Below are positions 32,858 through 40,268 of a stretch of 64,000 bases of DNA, in pieces. Both the position numbers and the translations under genes were made by a program. The DNA is from [Clostridium] hylemonae DSM 15053 (GTDB taxonomy: Bacteria; Bacillota; Clostridia; Lachnospirales; Lachnospiraceae). The notes beneath the pieces were generated by a model. That model saw nothing but the letters and a program-made list of their open reading frames with translations. It ran no database searches and was not told the DNA's origin. Within the stretch, counting starts at the first letter, position 1. The number at the start of each line of letters is the position of its first letter. The stretch is from the NCBI RefSeq assembly GCF_008281175.1, contig NZ_CP036524.1:2418001-2482000 (forward strand), in the 5' to 3' direction.

Positions 32858-33853
32858 ATGAAATTTGACGCAGTTTACTATGAACCGGACAGTCTTTCCT
32901 ATGAACTTGGAAAACAGCTTAAAACAAAATTTGCGGATTTACCATGGATCCCTGTAGACAGCCATAATTCTATAAAAGAAATGCGGGAAAAAGAGAATTC
33001 CGAGTTCGGAAAAATGAAACGTAATCTGATCATCGGCATCAGAAAGACACATAAGTATGTGGAGAATCACAAGGTTTCCGACTACCTCGTCCCCTATACA
33101 TCTTCAGGCTGTACAGCCATGTGTCTGTACTGCTATCTCGTATGCAACTATAATAAATGTGCCTATCTGCGCCTGTTTGTCAACCGGGAGCAAATGCTGG
33201 ACCGTCTCATTAAAAAGGGGGCCGCCAGCGATAAACCTCTTACGTTTGAGATCGGCAGCAACAGTGATCTCGTGCTGGAAAATACAATAACCGGTAATCT
33301 CCAATACACGATTTCCCGGTTTACAGAGGAAGGCACCGGCAGCCTGACATTTCCCACAAAATTTGATATGGTAGACAGCCTGCTTAACCTGCCCCACAGA
33401 GGAAAGGTGATCTTCCGCATGAGCGTCAATCCTCAGCCCATCATTAACCGCGTTGAATTGGGAACTTCCGATCTGAACAGCCGTATAAAGGCGGTCAACA
33501 GCATGTGCGAGGCCGGTTACCCGTGCGGGCTTTTGATCGCGCCTGTCATATTGACGGACGGGTGGAAAGCAATGTATACGGAGCTGCTTGAGCAGCTTCG
33601 CGCCGGACTGACCAAAAAAATGCAGAAACAGATGTTTCTGGAGATAATCATGATGACTTATTCCTATATACACCGCGCTATCAACAGCGAGGCTTTTCCA
33701 AATGCGCCGGATCTGTATGACCGCCAGCTTATGACCGGACGCGGAAGGGGCCGGTATTGTTATAAGCCGGAGGCAAGGGCTGAGGCAGAGGAATATCTGC
33801 GCTCAGAAGTAAAAAGGGTGCTTGGGGATGTGAAGATACTGTATATAAGCTGA
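32858..33853 (+). CDS. splB: Spore photoproduct lyase, radical SAM
   Basis: 331 residues. The radical SAM cluster motif is CTAMCLYC (CxxxCxxC) at about residues 84-91, followed by 'YLVCNYNKCAYLRLFVN', as in SplB. 'TFEIGSNSDLVLENTITGNL' and 'FRMSVNPQPIINRVELGT' are family signatures, and the C-terminal 'RYCYK' is conserved. It directly reverses the UV spore photoproduct in DNA during germination. Its presence indicates that the organism forms spores. RBS gaggga lies upstream. It stands alone. Confidence 0.92.
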   Translation: MKFDAVYYEPDSLSYELGKQLKTKFADLPWIPVDSHNSIKEMREKENSEFGKMKRNLIIGIRKTHKYVENHKVSDYLVPYTSSGCTAMCLYCYLVCNYNKCAYLRLFVNREQMLDRLIKKGAASDKPLTFEIGSNSDLVLENTITGNLQYTISRFTEEGTGSLTFPTKFDMVDSLLNLPHRGKVIFRMSVNPQPIINRVELGTSDLNSRIKAVNSMCEAGYPCGLLIAPVILTDGWKAMYTELLEQLRAGLTKKMQKQMFLEIIMMTYSYIHRAINSEAFPNAPDLYDRQLMTGRGRGRYCYKPEARAEAEEYLRSEVKRVLGDVKILYIS

Positions 33854-33960
33854 TATATGTAGCTGCAGATGTCCCGGGGATCGCACATCACAGCCGAACA
33901 GCATTCAGTTTGTTCTTTCTGTTTCAACGGGCGGTACTCACAACAGGCTGTTCTTTCTTA

Positions 33961-34086
33961 TCACTTGTGATATTTTTCAGCCAGCCATACTATAATACAG
34001 AACGTTTTGCCCATTCTGTCCTCCAGATATTCTTTTAATTCAGGCCTTACCTCTGCCTTCACTTCTGCTTTGGCCTCATCAATCCA
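33961..34086 (-). pseudogene. 41-codon open stretch in frame after the cupin stop codon
   Basis: Directly after the cupin TGA (34089-34087) the same frame stays open for 41 codons, giving 'DEAKAEVKAEVRPELKEYLE' and then a hydrophobic 'FCIIVWLAEKYHK' before a TGA TAA double stop. It has no ATG start; a GTG after a weak AGG is possible. It may be the remnant of a second small gene or of a C-terminal extension of the cupin cut by a stop mutation. Confidence 0.35.
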
Positions 34087-34509
34087 TCATTTTAATTTTC
34101 CATACTCTTCGTCCGGGACAGCTTCGCACCATTTTGTGGAACCATTCTCTGCCGGAACTTCTATTGCCAAGTGTGTAAACCAACTGTCCGGTGCCGCGCC
34201 ATGCCAGTGCTTCACACCTGCCGGAATGTGAACTACATCTCCCGGCTGAAGCTTTCTTGGCTCCTTCCCCCATTCCTGATAATAACCGCTTCCTGCAGTA
34301 CAAAGAAGCATCTGCCCGCCGTTCTGATCTGCATGGTGGATATGCCAGTTATTACGGCAGCCAGGTTCAAAAGTTACATTCCCTATCACTACCTGCTCTG
34401 TAGAAATCATGTTCAGATAGCTCTGTCCTACAAAGTATTTGGAAAACGCATCATTTTTCTCCCCCATAGGGAATACCATCTGTTCTGTTACTTCCTGTTT
34501 TGTACTCAT
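34087..34509 (-). CDS. Cupin-domain protein
   Basis: 140 residues with one conserved cupin barrel: metal-binding histidines in 'WHIHHADQNGG' and the second motif 'GDVVHIPAGVKHWHGA'. The family is close to cupins found beside carboxymuconolactone-decarboxylase-like proteins. Enzymatic activity is unknown. It is flanked by hairpins and appears to be monocistronic, with the odd in-frame extension downstream. Confidence 0.9.
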   Translation of the reverse strand: MSTKQEVTEQMVFPMGEKNDAFSKYFVGQSYLNMISTEQVVIGNVTFEPGCRNNWHIHHADQNGGQMLLCTAGSGYYQEWGKEPRKLQPGDVVHIPAGVKHWHGAAPDSWFTHLAIEVPAENGSTKWCEAVPDEEYGKLK

Positions 34510-34609
34510 ATTTTTCTCTCCCTCCTACTGTTCGTAAGTTCCTTTATATACTACAACTTGAAGTTAGGTTCAAGTCAACAACTATTCCACCTCTTCTAAA
34601 AGTACGGCG

Positions 34610-34645
34610 AAAAAAAGTGCCCTGCCCTCTCAGGCATGACACTTT
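34610..34645 (-). terminator. Terminator of the phosphoesterase gene, copy 1 of a repeated hairpin
   Basis: Minus strand: AAAGTG..TGCCTGAGAGGGCA..CACTTTTTTT. The loop and stem core resemble the hairpin at 37762-37801 (shared CCTGAGAGGG loop and AAAGTGCC stem). Confidence 0.8.
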
Positions 34646-34709
34646 CTCTGCTCCTAACTTTTATGTACATCTATATTATGCTTCTGACATCAACAGTTGG
34701 TATTGTCTT

Positions 34710-35825
34710 TTATTTTTCTGATTTTATGTCTATCACGACATATTCACATTTTTCCTGTGTACGGACAGGAAATCCCCATCCGGTAGCGCCGGAGGATACG
34801 ATCAAAGTGCATCCCTCCTTCTCATATTTTCCATAGTTCGGTTCAAGAAACCAGTCTGTAAAATAGCCTGCCGGAAATATCTGCCCTGCATGGGTATGTC
34901 CGGACAGCTGCAGATCCACACCGAGCTTTGCATTTTCTTTTGTCTCAACAGGCTGATGGTCCGCCGTTATAATAAACCTGTCTCTGTCTGTACCTTTTAA
35001 TAAGTCTTTTGCGGCGGCCCGCCCTGACATTGCAGACACATCGTTTCTGCCGGCCAGAACTATCTCTTCTCCGACTGGAACCCAGCTGTCACACAAAATA
35101 GTGATCCCATTAGATTCTATTGCCTTCTGCAGCTCCTGTACGGTATAGGTGCGTGTTCCTAACGCCGCATCTGCATAATACTGCCGGTCGTGATTTCCGT
35201 ACACATAGTAAGTGCCGAAGGTACTCTTAAGCCCGCCCAATACATGAAAGACCTCTTCCATAGATTTTTTTGATGTGCCCTCCTCTACAATATCTCCGCC
35301 CAGCACGATCAGATCCGGCTCCCACGCATTCATTTCCTCTATTTTGCTCTTCAATACATCCGGATTCTGAACCGTATCATAGTGAGTATCCGTAATCAAA
35401 ATCACTCGATAGTCCGATTGAATCTTATCTGTGGAAATGGTATATTCCGTTGGAACAATTTGTCCCATATTGTAGGCTCCATAGCCAAGAATCAAACATG
35501 TGAGAAAAACAGGAACAAGGCCGCTGCGGTAAATTCTGCGGGCGATCCGGAACCATCTTTCTTCCCTGTGCTTTCTCCCCGCGCGCCGTAACACAAAAGC
35601 GCCTACATCCATCAGAAAGAACAGAACCATCAAGTGCAGGGCAATGAGAATCGTCATTCTCCACAACAAACACAATAATGCCACAACCAATACAACTCCA
35701 GCCCGCAGCAGCCGGATGTTCCGGTTCTTTACACAGACTCCGAAGAGCGACAGCCATCTGCCTGCCAGCCAATACAGTCCGGATGCCAGTACCAGCAGCA
35801 TCCCTCCTAAAACTAATATAACCAC
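34710..35825 (-). CDS. Membrane-anchored metallophosphoesterase
   Basis: 371 residues from a GTG at 35825 behind GGGGG; the first ATG in frame is too close to GGAGGG to be preferred. Four or so membrane helices occupy residues 1-130. The calcineurin-like phosphoesterase domain then shows DTHYD, GGDIVE, GNHD, ADHQ and GHTHAGQ, the complete set of dimetal ligands. It belongs to the YaeI/YkuE-type group and may cleave phospholipid-linked or lipid head-group phosphates at the membrane. Position in a run of small minus-strand genes separated by hairpins gives no pathway. Confidence 0.92.
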   Translation of the reverse strand: MVILVLGGMLLVLASGLYWLAGRWLSLFGVCVKNRNIRLLRAGVVLVVALLCLLWRMTILIALHLMVLFFLMDVGAFVLRRAGRKHREERWFRIARRIYRSGLVPVFLTCLILGYGAYNMGQIVPTEYTISTDKIQSDYRVILITDTHYDTVQNPDVLKSKIEEMNAWEPDLIVLGGDIVEEGTSKKSMEEVFHVLGGLKSTFGTYYVYGNHDRQYYADAALGTRTYTVQELQKAIESNGITILCDSWVPVGEEIVLAGRNDVSAMSGRAAAKDLLKGTDRDRFIITADHQPVETKENAKLGVDLQLSGHTHAGQIFPAGYFTDWFLEPNYGKYEKEGCTLIVSSGATGWGFPVRTQEKCEYVVIDIKSEK

Positions 35826-35891
35826 AGCATTTTTGCCCCCTTTTCCCCAGCTTTGTAATCACCTGTGACACAGCGGACGAAATTACGCTGT

Positions 35892-36410
35892 CTAAGATTT
35901 CCTTCTGAACATCTCTTTGCGAAGATCCCGAAAATCCTCTGCCGTAAATCCTTCCTCTGTGGACATGATTTCATATCTGACACTTCTTATCTTTATATAT
36001 TGCTTTGTTTCGTAAAATCCATTCCGCTTATAAAATGCTATGCGCCGGCGTCTCTGTTCTGCATTTTCAGCACTGTCATCCGGTTCCTCCACCTCAAGGA
36101 TCACAGGCCTGTCAGGATATTTCTTTTTCACATATGCTAATATCCGTGAACCATAACCCTTACTTCTCATATTATCATCGACTGCAAGATACATAAGCCA
36201 AACACCCTTTTCCCGCACAATGCTATATAAAAAGCCACAAAATTGCTTCCCGTCATAGTACGCCAGCCCGTCAAAAATGTTTAATACAGCCAATATCTGT
36301 AAAATTCCGGCAGGGAATCGTTCCTCTTTCGGAAAAGCCCGTTTATACAGAGCCTTGATTTTCTTATAATCCGGCAAATTTCTGTGAATTTTCTTTACAG
36401 TCAACTTCAT
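35892..36410 (-). CDS. GNAT-family N-acetyltransferase
   Basis: 172 residues with the GNAT core: 'VWLMYLAVDDNMRSKGYGSRILAYVKKKYP', where 'RSKGYGSRI' is the acetyl-CoA phosphate-binding loop, and 'IAFYKRNGFYETK' is the C-terminal strand-helix. The N-terminal 'PDYKKIKALYKRAFPKEERFP' is typical of clostridial GNATs of unknown substrate. It stands between the metallophosphoesterase and nitroreductase genes on the same strand. Confidence 0.9.
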   Translation of the reverse strand: MKLTVKKIHRNLPDYKKIKALYKRAFPKEERFPAGILQILAVLNIFDGLAYYDGKQFCGFLYSIVREKGVWLMYLAVDDNMRSKGYGSRILAYVKKKYPDRPVILEVEEPDDSAENAEQRRRRIAFYKRNGFYETKQYIKIRSVRYEIMSTEEGFTAEDFRDLRKEMFRRKS

Positions 36411-36467
36411 GTTCTACCTCTGTTCTCCATTTACTCACATATAAGCAGTTATCGATATATTCTCGCT

Positions 36468-37022
36468 TTACAGATAGAATACTCGGTTCGGCTTAATCTC
36501 GGTCTTTTCTTTTTCTGCAGCCGCATGGCCCAGAATGCAGAAGCCGATACCTTCAACGTCGTCTGTAATACCGCATTTTTCCAGAATCTTCTTTCCTTCC
36601 TCAGTGTCAAAAACCTCTTTTGCGCGGTGAATCCAGCGGCTGTCGATTCCCATGCTCCAGGCGGCATTCATCAGATTGCCCATCGCAAGACTGCCGTCGT
36701 AAATATATGTACCGCCTTTTTTGTCTGCGACAACAGCGATCACATCTCTGGCGCCATAGAACGGATCTGCCGGGAAATTTTCAGCCATCGCAGGATTTAT
36801 CTTTGACATCGCTTCCTTTGCAATAGCCGCATTCAGGCCTGAAAGCCGCTTTACGGTCTCATCATCCTGTACAGCGATCAGGCGGACACACTGGCTGTTC
36901 ATGCCGGAAGGGGCGTTCAAGCCTGCCTCAATAATCTCGTCAAGCTCCTCACGTGAAATATGTTCCGGCTTAAAATCGGAACAGCTCTTACGGGTAACAA
37001 TGTTTTTTACAGTTTCATTCAT
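36468..37022 (-). CDS. Nitroreductase-family FMN oxidoreductase
   Basis: 184 residues, near the family norm. 'IVTRKSCSDFKPEHISREELDEIIEAGLNAPSGMNSQ' order at the N-terminus (the RxSxRxF-like FMN phosphate site) and 'SLAMGNLMNAAWSMGIDSRWIHRA' in the middle are typical. 'GIGFCILGHA' closes the fold. It reduces nitro compounds, quinones or flavins with NAD(P)H. A TetR gene lies 67 bases upstream on the same strand and may control it. Confidence 0.92.
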   Translation of the reverse strand: MNETVKNIVTRKSCSDFKPEHISREELDEIIEAGLNAPSGMNSQCVRLIAVQDDETVKRLSGLNAAIAKEAMSKINPAMAENFPADPFYGARDVIAVVADKKGGTYIYDGSLAMGNLMNAAWSMGIDSRWIHRAKEVFDTEEGKKILEKCGITDDVEGIGFCILGHAAAEKEKTEIKPNRVFYL

Positions 37023-37089
37023 GACAGATCCTCCTTAATATTTAAGAATTATGAATCAAAAGGATTAACCTTATGATCTTATTATCGCC

Positions 37090-37626
37090 CTACAATGTTA
37101 CGAACAGCCCCCGGATCATATCAGTAAAAACTTTTTGGATGATTTCCGGACATTCCTGGTCATACTTCAAATTCATATGAAACAGACTGGTCAGCACTGC
37201 CTCCAGCCGGATATCATTTTCCCTGCTGACTTCCAACGGACAGGATTCATAAATCTTCTTCCGCAGCAGTCTGATCAGACACGGTTTGGACAGTGACATG
37301 TCCCGGTGCTTAAATAGACGGCGGCAGTGGGCAATCTTCTGATGGACGGTATTGCGCAGTTTCTTCAGAAACAGCTCCGGCTGTGAGATAAAAAGCGGGA
37401 AATAATCAATGGACGCAATAAATTCATCAAAAAATGCCTGTATCAGCTTATCGTAAAGATCGTCGATGTTCTGAAAATGGAGATAAAAAGTTCCCGTGTT
37501 GATCTTGGCTCTGCGCGAAAGTTCCCTGACTGTTATCTTTTCAGCCGGCAGTTCATCCAGCATATCCAGAAAAGACGACTCTACGGCTTCCATTGTTTTT
37601 ATAACTCTCAGATCATTTTCATTCAT
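37090..37626 (-). CDS. TetR-family regulator
   Basis: 178 residues from the ATG at 37626 with GGAGAGA; the longer frame from 37803 runs across the promoter. N-terminal helix-turn-helix 'KITVRELSRRAKINTGTFYLHFQNIDDLYDKL' (in order) and a C-terminal TetR_C-like region of the 'YxxLxxxxxxxxFL' clostridial group. It probably controls the nitroreductase downstream. A consensus promoter lies upstream. Confidence 0.9.
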   Translation of the reverse strand: MNENDLRVIKTMEAVESSFLDMLDELPAEKITVRELSRRAKINTGTFYLHFQNIDDLYDKLIQAFFDEFIASIDYFPLFISQPELFLKKLRNTVHQKIAHCRRLFKHRDMSLSKPCLIRLLRKKIYESCPLEVSRENDIRLEAVLTSLFHMNLKYDQECPEIIQKVFTDMIRGLFVTL

Positions 37627-37719
37627 TACTTTCTCTCCTGCTCTGCTAAAGATTCGTAAAAGACCTGCTTTGCTCTGTTTAAAATTAATAGATACGTGTT
37701 TATTATTTAACTTATGTTT

Positions 37720-37748
37720 ATTATATTGCGGGAATATTTTTCTGTCAA
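37720..37748 (-). promoter_or_regulatory. Consensus promoter of the TetR gene at 37.6 kb
   Basis: Minus strand: TTGACA (37748-37743), 17 bases, TATAAT (37725-37720). AATAAACATAAG and AATAAACACG repeats follow downstream and may be operator half-sites. Confidence 0.8.
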
Positions 37749-37761
37749 TCTCTTCTTTTAT

Positions 37762-37801
37762 GAAGAAAGCGCCATACCCTCTCAGGTACGGCACTTTCTT
37801 C
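37762..37801 (-). repeat. Hairpin related to the one at 34.6 kb, copy 2
   Basis: GAAGAAAGCGCCATACC-ctctca-GGTACGGCACTTTCTTC. It shares the loop and much of the stem with the hairpin at 34610-34645, and both are followed by AACTTTTAT on the plus strand. It lacks a long T tract on the minus strand. Confidence 0.6.
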
Positions 37802-37956
37802 ACTTATAACTTTTATATCCTTTACTGCCCGTGCTGATGCTTCCGAAGTTAGTTGCTGATAAACCCTCTTTGCATATTCCCCTATATAATAATTTCTTCT
37901 ATATGCATTATGGAGATTTCTCAACTGTTGCTTCCTAGACTTGTCTCCTTATTACT

Positions 37957-38736
37957 TTAGTTAAATTCAATTTCCCACTCTATCATTGCATCCCAAAAAA
38001 TCTGTTTTTGCTTCCAATAAGACTGATCCTCTATATCATCTAATAACTCCTCAAAACTTCTCTGGAGATATAGTACAAAATTCGTTAACAAATTTATATA
38101 TGAATGCACAAAAGTAAACCTGTAAACTTTATTAATAGCATTTACTCCATGCGAAAAATCACATAGCCACCTATAATCATTATATATACTTTTATCAATA
38201 TATTCACATAAGTCAAAGAACGTTGGTTTCTTCTTCTTTATTATTTCAGAAGTCCAGCCATAAGCAGAATTCAAATCACATTCAGCAGATATATCACTTT
38301 CATGATATAACTCGTCTATATCGATCTGAAACTGTTCATACTTATCAACTCTCCCAGTCAATTTTTTCATCAGATTGCTAGTAGATGTCATAGAGGACAA
38401 AAACCATTTCTTCCATAATTTTTCTTCTTTATATCTTTTAATAAAACATGCACATACATAATTTTCTACAATACATCTTTGCATCATCGCAAAAGATATA
38501 AAACTTCCTATTTGAGCATTATTATAGGCTTCCTTTGCATAAGTTACGATATTTCGAGCCCATATAATGCAGCACCCCTCATAAGTGTCAAAATTACCAC
38601 CTGACATCGGAATATTTGCCTCAATAGATACGATTAGCTCATATACTAATTTTAATAACTTTTTTTCTTCGTAAACCAATTCTAAATTTGATTCTTCAAA
38701 AAAAATATTTACATCCTCTGGTATATATCTTTTCAT
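37957..38736 (-). CDS. AT-rich gene for a HEPN-like/DUF5677-like protein
   Basis: 259 residues from the ATG at 38736 with GGAAGGAAG. The protein is all-helical. It has an Arg-x6-His pair in 'YRWLCDFSHG' near residue 195, a spacing found in HEPN ribonuclease-type domains, and resembles clostridial DUF5677 proteins. There is no antitoxin-like partner directly beside it. Composition is much more AT-rich than the chromosome around it, indicating transfer; it marks the left edge of the accessory islet. Enzymatic activity is inference. Confidence 0.65.
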   Translation of the reverse strand: MKRYIPEDVNIFFEESNLELVYEEKKLLKLVYELIVSIEANIPMSGGNFDTYEGCCIIWARNIVTYAKEAYNNAQIGSFISFAMMQRCIVENYVCACFIKRYKEEKLWKKWFLSSMTSTSNLMKKLTGRVDKYEQFQIDIDELYHESDISAECDLNSAYGWTSEIIKKKKPTFFDLCEYIDKSIYNDYRWLCDFSHGVNAINKVYRFTFVHSYINLLTNFVLYLQRSFEELLDDIEDQSYWKQKQIFWDAMIEWEIEFN

Positions 38737-38850
38737 TTTCTTCCTTCCTGTGGACAAAGGATTTATACTACATGGCAAAAAACCATCTTCCTATTCGTCG
38801 TTTAAACCCAAATACTCTGAAACAAACATTACCACACTCCCATTGTATTT

Positions 38851-39747
38851 TTATTCTTCCAACATTACGAGGCAACTATCTAAGCGGTCATTCACATATC
38901 CTGCAAATAACTTTTCCATTGCTCCTAAATTATGTTTTACATGGTATTCATCAAAAGCATTGTAATACACAATCCTATCTGTGAATTTAATATCAATCGG
39001 CGGATATCCGGCTTTCATTAATTCTAAATTTACAAGCAAACGCCCTGTGCGGCCATTACCGTCAATAAAGGGATGAATACCTTCAAATTCAATATGAAAC
39101 CGTGCAAGCCGGGGAATAATATGCTCTTTACTATTGTTATAGAACTCCAACAACTGCTCCATCTTTGGTTTAATAAGATACGGCTGCGCAGGCTCATGCT
39201 TTGCCCCCATAATTCTTACTGGAACCCTTCTATAAACACCGCAGTCATCCTTTTTATCAGCCAGCACCAGATAATGAATTTGCTTTATAACACGCTCCGA
39301 CAATGGTTCCTGATCTTTCACGAAGTCCCGCACAAGATCAAAAGCTTCTTTATGTCCAATTGCTTCCATGTGATCCTTCAATGGCTTCTGGCCAATAGTC
39401 AGACCGCGCAGCACCATATCGGTTTCACGCAACGTCAGCGTATTTCCCTCAATGGCATTGGAATTATAGGTATACTCCACCACAAATTCCTCTGTCAGCC
39501 GTTCAACCTCTCCCTCCGTCAAAGGGCGTCTGGAATCCAATTCTGTTTTCTTCCTGTCAATACTTTCAAGCAGATTTTCTACGGACTTATAGCGTCCGTC
39601 TTCCGGCTTCCCAGCCTTTGCCGGAATCCTCCAACTGCGCCCCTCACGGATAACGCCTGGAATTTTACCTTCTGAACATAGGATTCGTACTCGTCTATCT
39701 GAAATGCCCCATTTCTCTGAGGCCTGTTTTACGGATATATACATCAT
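38851..39747 (-). CDS. Fic-domain AMPylase-type protein with N-terminal helix-turn-helix
   Basis: 298 residues from ATGATG at 39747 with GAGGTG. Residues 1-45 look like an excisionase/MerR-type helix-turn-helix ('SVKQASEKWGISDRRVRIL'). The Fic active site is HPFIDGNGRTGR (225-236), complete. An N-terminal inhibitory motif S-x-x-x-E-G-N is at 96-102, so it is a class II Fic that holds itself inactive. It should transfer AMP from ATP to a protein target. No separate antitoxin is needed or seen. Upstream are remnant sequences and a GC-rich foreign gene. Confidence 0.9.
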   Translation of the reverse strand: MMYISVKQASEKWGISDRRVRILCSEGKIPGVIREGRSWRIPAKAGKPEDGRYKSVENLLESIDRKKTELDSRRPLTEGEVERLTEEFVVEYTYNSNAIEGNTLTLRETDMVLRGLTIGQKPLKDHMEAIGHKEAFDLVRDFVKDQEPLSERVIKQIHYLVLADKKDDCGVYRRVPVRIMGAKHEPAQPYLIKPKMEQLLEFYNNSKEHIIPRLARFHIEFEGIHPFIDGNGRTGRLLVNLELMKAGYPPIDIKFTDRIVYYNAFDEYHVKHNLGAMEKLFAGYVNDRLDSCLVMLEE

Positions 39748-39884
39748 TCTACACCTCACTTTAAACAATAGTATACCCTGTTTTCGGAATAATAGCAACA
39801 CCACCGGAATAATACTTTTCCCCTATCGGAATAATGCAAAAAAATCCGGAGGATACAACTTTCTCCTCCGGATAAATATTATGG

Positions 39885-40200
39885 CCACCTTTGGGACGTT
39901 TGATTTATAATAGTTCCGGTCGGTGGTCGTCCACGTACCCCCGTCGGTCTGCCCGGTTATTGTCAGGTTGATAATCGCGCTGTACGGCTGCATGGTCCGG
40001 TTATAGACCGCCTCTTCCAAAGAAGCGTAGTTATTCAGGCACACCGTTGCTCTTTGACTGTCCCTTCCGCCGTTCTGCCCCGGCCCGGACCGGCTCACCT
40101 CCACCGTGGCGGAAAGCTCTGTGAGCAGACCCAGCGCGTTCTCGTTTTGGGCGCATCGGCAATGGCATGTCAAAGCGCAAACTGGAATAGTGGATTCTAC
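39885..40200 (-). pseudogene. GC-rich gene remnant, unknown family
   Basis: A minus-strand frame without a start runs from about 40200 to a stop near 39823 and encodes protein-like sequence ('LLTELSATVEVSRSGPGQNG', 'NNYASLEEAVYNRTMQPYSA', 'TTTDRNYYKSNVPK'), then slides into AT-rich sequence. Composition matches the adjacent GC-rich gene, so it was probably carried in with it and truncated. I do not recognise the family. Confidence 0.4.
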
Positions 40201-40210
40201 GAGAAAAAAG

Positions 40211-40239
40211 TTGATGCTTTTCTCCTCCTGTGGTATACT
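40211..40239 (+). promoter_or_regulatory. Promoter of the GC-rich HTH gene
   Basis: TTGATG (40211-40216), 17 bases, TATACT (40234-40239), followed 14 bases later by aaaggagg. Confidence 0.75.
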
Positions 40240-40268
40240 GTTCTCATGAATACAAAGGAGGAAGAATC

